This document shows, piece by piece, positions 7,075-13,715 of a stretch of DNA of 13,715 bases. The stretch's first letter is position 1; every line of letters begins with the position of its first letter. The notes under the pieces were generated by a model, which was not told the DNA's origin, ran no database searches, and saw only the letters and a list, made by a program, of their open reading frames with translations. Made by a program: the position numbers and the translations under genes. Where the stretch lies: the NCBI GenBank assembly GCA_012520695.1, contig JAAYNU010000067.1, forward strand, positions 1 through 13,715. The letters run 5' to 3'. The stretch is from Erysipelothrix sp. (GTDB lineage: Bacteria > Bacillota_I > Bacilli_A > Erysipelotrichales > Erysipelotrichaceae).

Positions 7075-7548
7075 ATGAAAGTAGCACTAATCATGGGCTC
7101 AAAGAATGATGATGTCATCATGAAAGACGCCCAAGACGCCTTGATTAAGTTTGGCGTTCCCTATGTGAAGTACGTTGTATCAGCACACAGGACACCCCTT
7201 CAAATGGTCGAGTTTGCCCAAACACTCGAAGAGAATGGCATTGGTATTGTGATCGCAGGAGCTGGTGGTGCAGCCCATCTACCCGGTATGGTTGCGGCAA
7301 TAACTCACTTACCGGTCATCGGCGTACCGATTCAATCCAAAGCACTTTCAGGCATTGATTCACTGTACTCCATTGTACAAATGCCTAAAGGCATCCCTGT
7401 TGCGACAATGGCAATCAACGGTGCGGCGAACGCAGCCTACTGCGCTATTTCAATCTTAAGTCTTAGTAACGAAACACTTAAGAAAGAATACATCGCATTC
7501 AAGAAAGAATTAGAAACTAACACTTGGGAGCAACAATTTGAAAACTAA
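7075..7548 (+). CDS. purE: N5-carboxyaminoimidazole ribonucleotide mutase PurE
   Basis: A 157-residue class I PurE, which moves the carboxyl group of N5-CAIR to C4 to make CAIR in de novo purine synthesis; family members are octamers. It shows the start [10 protein letters not shown], the catalytic VSAHRTP, the Gly-rich [26 protein letters not shown] and [17 protein letters not shown]. Length is typical. Two departures from the family stand out: the phosphate-binding GSxSD reads GSKND (Asn11 for Ser), and the late loop usually like AIGKAGAANAA is shortened to AINGAANAA. The ATG at 7075 has AGGAGG 8 bases upstream. It is the first gene after the guanine riboswitch, and its end overlaps purK by 11 bases. 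Its partner PurK is encoded next, as expected for a class I enzyme. Confidence 0.95.
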   Translation: MKVALIMGSKNDDVIMKDAQDALIKFGVPYVKYVVSAHRTPLQMVEFAQTLEENGIGIVIAGAGGAAHLPGMVAAITHLPVIGVPIQSKALSGIDSLYSIVQMPKGIPVATMAINGAANAAYCAISILSLSNETLKKEYIAFKKELETNTWEQQFEN

Positions 7549-8614
7549 GAAACTCTTACCTGGAAGTACGATTGGTATCATCGGCGGTGGACAACTCGCA
7601 TACTATATGGCGATTGAAGCCAAAAACATGGGTTATAAAGTATCTGTTTATGATCCCAACCCCGATGCAAGCGCTGGAAGCATTGCGAATCATACAATCG
7701 AAGACTTTGATGATGTCGATGCATTGATTGAATTCGCACAAAGTTGTGATGTTCTTACCTACGAATTTGAAAACATGAACCTGGAGAATATTGAAATACT
7801 AGACAAGGATTTTAATCTTCCCCAAGGTTCAAAGATGTTGCTTCATACAGCCCATCGATATGAGGAAATAAAGATGGCGCAAAGTTTAGGAATTCCTACC
7901 GTACGATCTGTCTATTTGAAAGATGCGAATAGTGATCGAAGTGAACTCTCAAACCTGAGCTTACCCCTTATCGCCAAAACATGTCGATTTGGATACGACG
8001 GTAAAGGACAACAGAAACTCAATGAAGTAACTGATCTGGTCATATCTGACGAAACACTCGTTTCAGAATTCATCTCATTCGAAAAAGAAGTATCCGTTAT
8101 TATTGTACGCAGTGAATTTGGAGTATATGCATACCCGTGCATTGAGAATGTTCACAAAGAAGGAATCTTGTATACATCCACTACCTTAGATAAGGATGCC
8201 TACCCTCTTGCGAAAGAATACGCCGAGCGCATCGCAATTGAGATGAACTATATCGGAGTAATGGCCGTAGAATTCTTCGTCCATAACGATGAACTCATCT
8301 TTAATGAAGTCGCACCACGCCCACACAACTCAGGACACCTGACATTGACTGTTTCCAACAAGTCACAATTCAAATCCCACATTGAAGCCATATGCGGTTT
8401 GAATCCAGGAGCACTCTTCCACTACGAAGATGCGACGATGCTGAATGTATTAGGACAAAACTTCTTAAAAGCACGAACCCTAATCGGAACACCCAACACA
8501 TACCATTATGAATACGGCAAAACCGAGATTGTTCATAATCGAAAAATGGGACACATTGTATTTACACAAAATACCAAAGAAATTGAAAACTACAAAAGGG
8601 AGCTCAACACATGA
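7538..8614 (+). CDS. purK: N5-carboxyaminoimidazole ribonucleotide synthase PurK
   Basis: A 358-residue ATP-grasp enzyme that uses ATP and bicarbonate to turn AIR into N5-CAIR, the substrate of PurE. Visible are the N-terminal [15 protein letters not shown], the ATP-grasp Gly-rich loop [21 protein letters not shown] and the metal and substrate region [13 protein letters not shown]. Length is slightly below the usual 370-390. The start must be the TTG at 7538: it has GGGAG 7 bases upstream, and the first in-frame ATG falls after the essential GGGQL loop. The TTG lies within the end of purE, so translation is probably coupled. It overlaps purL by the four bases ATGA. The usual GQLGRM is GQLAYYM, a small variation near the nucleotide loop. 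No sign of a frameshift. Confidence 0.94.
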   Translation: MKTKKLLPGSTIGIIGGGQLAYYMAIEAKNMGYKVSVYDPNPDASAGSIANHTIEDFDDVDALIEFAQSCDVLTYEFENMNLENIEILDKDFNLPQGSKMLLHTAHRYEEIKMAQSLGIPTVRSVYLKDANSDRSELSNLSLPLIAKTCRFGYDGKGQQKLNEVTDLVISDETLVSEFISFEKEVSVIIVRSEFGVYAYPCIENVHKEGILYTSTTLDKDAYPLAKEYAERIAIEMNYIGVMAVEFFVHNDELIFNEVAPRPHNSGHLTLTVSNKSQFKSHIEAICGLNPGALFHYEDATMLNVLGQNFLKARTLIGTPNTYHYEYGKTEIVHNRKMGHIVFTQNTKEIENYKRELNT

Positions 8615-11600
8615 CACAACGTTATTTCGTCGAAACGAAACAAGCATTTAAAGCAGAAGAACTTAAACTACAAAAAGAATTCTCACGCATTCTAAAGCAC
8701 GACATTGGAGCAGTGCGATTACTTCAAGTCTACGATGTCTTAGGTGAAACAGTTGATACACATCAGCTTTACGATGAACTCACACAGACAATCACACAAG
8801 ACATGGAGCTATCCAATCCTCACTTCGCTTATGAAGCACTTGAAGGACAATACAACCAAACCCAAGAATGGGCGAAGGTCTTAATACCCAACACAAAGAT
8901 TAAAACAAGTACACTCTTAATCTTCGAACCGGATACAGATATTAAGACACTACAAAACTATTATATTAATCCTTTAGAATACAAAATTAAAAATCTCGAT
9001 ATCGATGAGTTCAAAGAGCAAACCGCAATGAAACCCATGAAAGACTTCACTGGATTCACAGCCATGACACTCACACAACTCCAAACGTTCTACACCCAAG
9101 AAGCCTTGGCAATGGAACTCGAAGATTTAATCTATATTCAAGACTACTTCAAAAAAGAAGCACGAGACCCAAGTGAAACAGAACTGCGCGTATTAGATAC
9201 TTACTGGTCTGATCACTGCCGCCATACTACTTTCATGAGTGAACTGGATTCAATCACAATCGAAGACTTCAAACTCAAAGAGGCAATTGAAACAAGCTTC
9301 AAACTCTACCTCGATGACAAAAAAGAATTAGGACGCGAAGACAAAGCCATCAGTTTGATGGATGTGACCGCACAAAACGGACGCTACGCTAAGAAAGTAT
9401 TAAACGATACAATCATCGAAGTATCAGACGAAGTAAACGCATGTTCTATCAAAATTGATGTGGACGTTGATGGCGTGAATGAGCCATGGCTTCTCATGTT
9501 CAAAAACGAAACACACAACCACCCTACTGAAATTGAACCCTTCGGTGGCGCATCCACATGTATTGGAGGCGCAATACGCGACCCATTGAGTGGTCGTGCT
9601 TATGTCTACCAAGCAATGCGCATTACAGGTAGTGGAAACATCCTCGAATCATTCGAAGACACACACCCTGATAAATTACCACAATCCATTATATCAACTT
9701 CCGCAGCAAGCGGATATTCACACTACGCAAAACAAATTGGGATTTCATCATCCTACGTAAAAGAAATCTACCATGATTCCTACAAGGCAAAACGCATGGA
9801 ACTAGGCGCAGTCGTAGGCGCAATCAAAGAAAGCGACCTCATTCGCGAAGCACCTCTTAAGGGAGACGTTATCGTAATGCTAGGGGGACGCACTGGACGC
9901 GATGGTGTCGGTGGCGCAACCGGAAGTTCCGATGTTCAATCACTCGAAACAGCCGAAACCAATGCTGCCGAAGTACAAAAAGGAAATGCCCTTGAAGAAC
10001 GCAAGATCATTCGCCTCTTCAGAAATCCAAAAATTTCACGCATGATTAAGAAATCAAATGACTTTGGTGCTGGTGGAGTATCTGTCGCAATCGGTGAACT
10101 CGCTGATGGCCTCGATATCGACCTATCAAAAGTAAAAACAAAATACGAAGGACTCAACCCTGTTGAAATTGCGATTTCAGAATCACAAGAACGTATGGCT
10201 GTTGTCTTGGATCCAAAACACGTAGAGCGCTTCATTGAACTCTCAAACCAAGAAGGTTGTGAAGCTGTGGCGGTAGCTTTAGTTACTGACACAAACCGAC
10301 TCATCATCCGTGATGAAACAATGGTCCGCGTTGACCTTGATCGAGACTTCCTTGATTCAGGTGGTATCACACAACACGTTAGTGCTCGTATTGTAGATAC
10401 AAACAAACCAAACCCGCTTACAGAAACATACGAACTCACTAAAGAAAACATCCTTAAAGATGTGAGTTTACTCAAGAACGCATCACAAGCAGGACTTGCG
10501 CAATACTTCGATGCAACTGATGCATTGATTAAACCACTACTAGGAGAAACACAACTCAGTCCTAATATTGGTTCAGTACAACGCATCCCATTACTTAAAG
10601 GAACAACTGATACAGTTTCAGTATTGACTCACGGATTCATTCCAAGTGTCAGCGAATATTCTCCTTATATCGGAGGAAGCCTCGCAGTCGTTGAATCTGT
10701 TTCTAAAACAGTCGCACTCGGTGGTGACTACACAAAGATTTATCTATCATTCCAAGAATACTTCAACCGCTTAACACGCGATGACCTATGGGGAAATGTT
10801 CTCGCAGCACTTCTAGGCACATATAGTACACAACGTGCTCTTGGCATCTGTGCAATTGGTGGGAAAGACTCCATGTCCGGAACCTACGAAGACCTAAACG
10901 TTGTGGACACACTCGTCAGCTTCGCATGTTCACCACAAAAAGCTTCAAACATGATCAGTTCAGAACTCAAATCAACACAATCAAAACTCTACATTATTGA
11001 AACTCCGATGGATGAGTTAGGAATTGTTGATTTCGAAGCACTGATTAAAAACTATAAAGCTTATCACCAACTCGTGAAGGATCAACACGTTCTTTCCTCA
11101 AGTACAAGTGATGATGCTTCAGCACTTCTCGCAATCATTAAAATGAGTTTCGGGAATAAGATTGGACTAAATATTGAGAATGATATTTCATTATCACAAA
11201 TCAAACCAGGAACAATCATCTTCGAATCCAAACAAGACCTCAAAGACTTCAAGTGCATTGGATCGACTAACGAATCTAAGACACTTACGGTTAATGACAC
11301 AGTACTTACTATCGATGAATTGATTCAATCAAGTACTGCAGTACTTAACTCAATTTATCCAAGTGATGATCTTAAAGAAACAATGAAGGTAACTGAAACA
11401 AATTCTGTATGTATCAATCCTACATCACCACAATTAACACCAAACGTATTAATTCCAATATTCCCAGGAACAACAGGTGAATACGATTTAATCAAAGCAT
11501 TCAATGATGAAGGTGTTGAAGCAACAAGCTTCGTCTATACTGGATCAAACATAGATGCATTCAAAGATGCGATAAATAATTCAAACATCATCTCATTAGC

Positions 11601-12096
11601 ACGAGGATCCATCAATGGCGACACACCAGTTCTTGCGGGACTCTTAGTTGAAGCCCTTAAGACATGTAAGGATGAAATTGATTCACTTATTGCTAGAGGC
11701 GGAATCATCATGGGATTCGGAAACGGATTCCAAGCACTTGTGAGAACAGGGCTCATTCCACACGGAACAGTTACTAAACCAACACTTTCATTCACAATGA
11801 ATGAAAATGGCCGCCATGTTTCACTGACTCATGATGTTGAAAAAACGTCCCTTAACAGTTTCTGGTTAAACGGAGCACCAACACTTCAATCACTCTACAG
11901 TTCTAATACATTCGGACGACTAGTCGGTACAGGATGTGCAGCATATCGTTATTCAAGTGTTAATCCAAACGGATCAGAAGACAATGTGGAAGCATTGATT
12001 TCAAACAACGGACAAATCTTTGGACGTATGTCACAAGTTGATTCAATCACAATTAAGAACGCACTATCTCACATACGAGGTGATATGAATGTCTAA
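8611..12096 (+). CDS. purL: FGAM synthase PurL, long single-chain form, with a catalytically dead glutaminase domain
   Basis: A 1161-residue one-chain formylglycinamidine ribonucleotide synthase, which converts FGAR to FGAM with ATP and normally glutamine. The synthase part is well preserved: TYWSDHCRHTTF, FKNETHNHPTEIEPFGG, GGRTGRDGVGGATGSS, NDFGAGGVSVAIGELADG, ISESQERMAVV and AIGGKDSMSG are all as expected. From about residue 947 a class I glutaminase domain follows. It keeps scaffold motifs (FPGT, EYD, NGFQALVRTGL, NPNGS, GQIFGRM) but not catalysis. The nucleophile motif GICNGFQ reads GFGNGFQ (Gly1037 for Cys), and the His/Glu motif SHGEG reads SNTFG (Asn1099, Phe1101). GGFSxGD is ARGSINGD. 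The protein is about 80 residues shorter than streptococcal PurL (about 1240), much of it in this domain. ATGA overlap with purK; 8-base overlap with purC. I infer ammonia-dependent synthesis. Confidence 0.96.
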   Translation: MTQRYFVETKQAFKAEELKLQKEFSRILKHDIGAVRLLQVYDVLGETVDTHQLYDELTQTITQDMELSNPHFAYEALEGQYNQTQEWAKVLIPNTKIKTSTLLIFEPDTDIKTLQNYYINPLEYKIKNLDIDEFKEQTAMKPMKDFTGFTAMTLTQLQTFYTQEALAMELEDLIYIQDYFKKEARDPSETELRVLDTYWSDHCRHTTFMSELDSITIEDFKLKEAIETSFKLYLDDKKELGREDKAISLMDVTAQNGRYAKKVLNDTIIEVSDEVNACSIKIDVDVDGVNEPWLLMFKNETHNHPTEIEPFGGASTCIGGAIRDPLSGRAYVYQAMRITGSGNILESFEDTHPDKLPQSIISTSAASGYSHYAKQIGISSSYVKEIYHDSYKAKRMELGAVVGAIKESDLIREAPLKGDVIVMLGGRTGRDGVGGATGSSDVQSLETAETNAAEVQKGNALEERKIIRLFRNPKISRMIKKSNDFGAGGVSVAIGELADGLDIDLSKVKTKYEGLNPVEIAISESQERMAVVLDPKHVERFIELSNQEGCEAVAVALVTDTNRLIIRDETMVRVDLDRDFLDSGGITQHVSARIVDTNKPNPLTETYELTKENILKDVSLLKNASQAGLAQYFDATDALIKPLLGETQLSPNIGSVQRIPLLKGTTDTVSVLTHGFIPSVSEYSPYIGGSLAVVESVSKTVALGGDYTKIYLSFQEYFNRLTRDDLWGNVLAALLGTYSTQRALGICAIGGKDSMSGTYEDLNVVDTLVSFACSPQKASNMISSELKSTQSKLYIIETPMDELGIVDFEALIKNYKAYHQLVKDQHVLSSSTSDDASALLAIIKMSFGNKIGLNIENDISLSQIKPGTIIFESKQDLKDFKCIGSTNESKTLTVNDTVLTIDELIQSSTAVLNSIYPSDDLKETMKVTETNSVCINPTSPQLTPNVLIPIFPGTTGEYDLIKAFNDEGVEATSFVYTGSNIDAFKDAINNSNIISLARGSINGDTPVLAGLLVEALKTCKDEIDSLIARGGIIMGFGNGFQALVRTGLIPHGTVTKPTLSFTMNENGRHVSLTHDVEKTSLNSFWLNGAPTLQSLYSSNTFGRLVGTGCAAYRYSSVNPNGSEDNVEALISNNGQIFGRMSQVDSITIKNALSHIRGDMNV

Positions 12097-12763
12097 GCAC
12101 GTTATCCGTGAAGACGGAAACCTCATCCTTAAGTTTAAGGATGAAGTCTCCGCATTCAATGGTCTTAAGAAGGCAAAGATTAAGAATAAAGGACGCTTGA
12201 GCAATCACATCTCTGCGATTCTCTTCAAGCACTTAGAATCAAACGGTATTCCTACTCACTTCATTGAACTCGTTGATGATACAAGTCAAAGCGTTCACGA
12301 TGTGGAAATGATTCCTTTAGAAATCATTATTCGAAACATCGCAGCAGGACCATGGCTCGAAAGCCTTGGATTTGCGGAAGGTGCATTACTACAAGAACCG
12401 ATCATCGAACTGTGCTTTAAGTCAAATAAATTATCAGACCCTATACTCCATGATTCACACATCGTTGCGATGGGACTGAGTGATCAAAAAACACTGGATG
12501 AAATTAAAGCCATGAGCATGGTAATCAATTCAAGTCTCATCGATTTATTCGATCAAGCATCAATTAAACTGGTTGATATCAAACTCGAGTTTGGAATTTT
12601 CAAACATAAACTCGTCCTCGCAGACTCCCTATCACCAGACACACTCAGACTCTGGGATAAAGAAACAAACGCGCATTTAGATAAAGACGTCTTCAGAAAA
12701 GATCTCGGTAAACTCGATAAGGCATATGAAACAGTGCTGAAACGATTGGAGGCCATTCAATGA
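12089..12763 (+). CDS. purC: SAICAR synthetase PurC, N-terminal ATP loop shortened
   Basis: A 224-residue phosphoribosylaminoimidazole-succinocarboxamide synthase, which joins CAIR with aspartate using ATP. Family motifs are FKDEVSAFNG, THFIE, IPLEIIIRNIAAG, LVDIKLEFG, LADSLSPDTLRLWD and LDKDVFRKDLG. Normal enzymes (235-240 residues) begin with a Gly-rich YEGKxKxxY strand and loop over the ATP phosphates. Here the protein starts MSKHVI, so only the SK of that motif could remain and the YEG is missing. The start cannot move upstream: an in-frame TGA immediately precedes the ATG at 12089. In the same frame just before that TGA the sequence reads TYEVI, which might be a trace of the lost motif. 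It overlaps purL by 8 bases and purF by ATGA. Activity is plausible but uncertain. Confidence 0.93.
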   Translation: MSKHVIREDGNLILKFKDEVSAFNGLKKAKIKNKGRLSNHISAILFKHLESNGIPTHFIELVDDTSQSVHDVEMIPLEIIIRNIAAGPWLESLGFAEGALLQEPIIELCFKSNKLSDPILHDSHIVAMGLSDQKTLDEIKAMSMVINSSLIDLFDQASIKLVDIKLEFGIFKHKLVLADSLSPDTLRLWDKETNAHLDKDVFRKDLGKLDKAYETVLKRLEAIQ

Positions 12764-13707
12764 GCGGAATAATTGGAACATTTAATATCAAAGAATCAGC
12801 CACCGCATTATTCTACGGACTCCATGCCCTTCAGCACCGCGGACAAGAAGGCGCTGGTATCATGGTCAGTAACGGAACAGAACTCAGTGGAATGAAGAAC
12901 TTTGGGATAGCTCAAAAAGTGTTTGATGAACAAGCACTTTCAACGCTCTCTGGTATTCACGGAATTGGACACGTCCACTACCCGACTAAAGAGCGACGCA
13001 TCATCCAAAACATTCAACCATTCCTCTTCAAACACTCACTCTATGACTTCTCAGTATGTCATCACGGAGAGATCGTTAACTCAAACCAGCTCAGACTTTA
13101 TCTTGAAGAGTCCGGAACGATCTTTCAATCCGACTCCGACAGTGAACTCTTCGCACATTTGGTCAACCATCACCGCAAAGACTCTGTCAGCGATTCAATT
13201 AAAGAAGCACTAAACTACGTTGATGGTGGATTCGCATTCCTCTACCTCACATCAGATGCACTCTACGCAATACGAGACCGACACGGACTCGCAACACTAT
13301 CACTTGGGAAACTGGACGGTGGATATGTGATGGCTTCAGAAACATGTGCGATTGATATTCTGGGCGGAGAAGTCATTCGAGACATCCAACCTGGAGAAAT
13401 ACTTAAGATCTCACATGATGGTGTTATATCATCACACTACGCAATGGACACAGAAGAAAAGATTTCCGCAATGGAATTCATTTACTACTCAAGACCTGAC
13501 AGCGATATCGCAGGCATCAACGTCCACAATGCACGTAAAGAAACAGGGAAAACACTCGCAAGAGAATCCCACGTTGAAGCAGACATTGTCGTTGGAATCC
13601 CCGATTCATCACTCTCCGCGGCTTATGGCTATGCGGAAGAAACAGGTGTACCCTTCGAAATGGGACTCATTAAAAACAGATACGTCGGTCGTACCTTCAT
13701 CATGTAG
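12760..13707 (+). CDS. purF: Amidophosphoribosyltransferase PurF, inactive glutaminase site, interrupted by in-frame TAG
   Basis: PurF makes phosphoribosylamine from PRPP, the first committed purine step. The Ntn-type glutaminase fold is clear (YGLHALQHRGQEGAGI at 19-34, SDSELFAHLV), followed by the start of the PRTase domain (SRPDSDIAGINVHNARK, GIPDSSLSAAYGYAE, GLIKNRYVGRTFI). Key glutaminase residues are changed. The nucleophile Cys that normally follows Met1 is Ser2; the glutamine-binding Arg of HVRY is His73; HNGN with the oxyanion Asn is HHGE (101-104). RDPxGxRPL reads RDRHGLATL. Reading stops at TAG 13705-13707, codon 316, where homologs have Pro in FIxPSQ; the frame continues with Ser-Gln-Lys in the last eight bases. 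The PRPP motif VVDDSIVRGTT lies beyond the window. A native homolog has about 470 residues. It is joined to purC by ATGA. It could be a pseudogene, a split gene or a sequence error. Confidence 0.88.
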   Translation: MSGIIGTFNIKESATALFYGLHALQHRGQEGAGIMVSNGTELSGMKNFGIAQKVFDEQALSTLSGIHGIGHVHYPTKERRIIQNIQPFLFKHSLYDFSVCHHGEIVNSNQLRLYLEESGTIFQSDSDSELFAHLVNHHRKDSVSDSIKEALNYVDGGFAFLYLTSDALYAIRDRHGLATLSLGKLDGGYVMASETCAIDILGGEVIRDIQPGEILKISHDGVISSHYAMDTEEKISAMEFIYYSRPDSDIAGINVHNARKETGKTLARESHVEADIVVGIPDSSLSAAYGYAEETGVPFEMGLIKNRYVGRTFIM

Positions 13708-13715
13708 TCACAAAA

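Noticed and set aside
9936..10586. Long open frame (216 codons) on the strand opposite purL
   Set aside because: It is antisense to the most conserved part of the PurL synthase domain, has a Ser/Arg-rich composition typical of a shadow frame, and shows no recognisable motif.
11331..11346. Perfect 16-bp palindrome AAGTACTGCAGTACTT inside purL
   Set aside because: It lies in coding sequence with no promoter or gene boundary nearby. One perfect 16-bp palindrome is not very unlikely by chance in a window this size.
8611..12096. PurL glutaminase loss caused by a local frameshift or sequencing error
   Set aside because: The domain stays in one open frame with scaffold motifs on both sides of each altered catalytic residue. 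The substitutions are separate in-frame codon changes.
13696..13715. TAG in purF explained as a simple one-base frameshift
   Set aside because: The other two frames across the stop read Cys-Ser-His-Lys or Val-Val-Thr-Lys, while the original frame gives the expected Ser-Gln right after the stop. A frame-preserving change fits better, although a two-base deletion is not excluded.
1..13715. UGA read as tryptophan (Mollicutes-type code)
   Set aside because: TGA acts as the stop of the ATPase, purK and purC genes at exactly the expected protein ends, two of them as ATGA overlaps.

Overview
The window is a compact, low-GC bacterial chromosome segment. The genes use ordinary ATG/TTG starts with GGAGG-type ribosome binding sites, and TAA and TGA serve as stops. 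A guanine riboswitch, a cre-like site, a glycolipid-type GT4 glycosyltransferase and a long one-chain PurL together point to a Bacillota lineage. Erysipelotrichia or a relative is my guess; no rRNA or other phylogenetic marker is present to prove it.

Layout. At 1-235 (minus strand) lies the internal part of a malic enzyme whose N-terminal half is missing. Next comes a GT4 glycosyltransferase (252-1277, minus) with its own terminator. A divergent intergenic region (1278-1413) leads to a P-type cation ATPase (1414-3723, plus). The ATPase converges on a recQ helicase (3731-5530, minus), and one bidirectional hairpin is built from the ends of both genes. recQ is the second gene of a two-gene operon behind a class-3-like aldehyde dehydrogenase (5547-6794, minus). 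The divergent region 6795-7074 holds the dehydrogenase promoter, a CcpA-type cre match, an inverted repeat, the purE promoter, a guanine-class purine riboswitch and its terminator. The rest, 7075 to the right edge, is a tightly overlapped purine operon purE-purK-purL-purC-purF, with every junction overlapping by 4-11 bases.

The most striking content is in the purine operon. Two enzymes of this pathway normally take nitrogen from glutamine through unrelated glutaminase domains: PurF (Ntn-type, nucleophile Cys right after Met1) and PurL (class I triad Cys-His-Glu). Here both glutaminase domains are present as recognisable folds but have lost their catalytic residues. PurF starts Met-Ser-Gly and also lacks the glutamine-binding Arg and the oxyanion Asn. 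PurL has Gly in place of the nucleophile Cys and Asn/Phe in place of His/Glu. The synthase part of PurL and the visible start of the PurF phosphoribosyltransferase part remain well conserved. This fits an ammonia-driven, glutamine-independent purine pathway, or alternatively an operon in decay. PurC also lacks the usual Gly-rich N-terminal ATP loop, PurE has small active-site changes, and purF carries an in-frame TAG exactly where a conserved Pro is expected, eight bases before the window ends. Those oddities keep the decay or sequence-error alternatives open.
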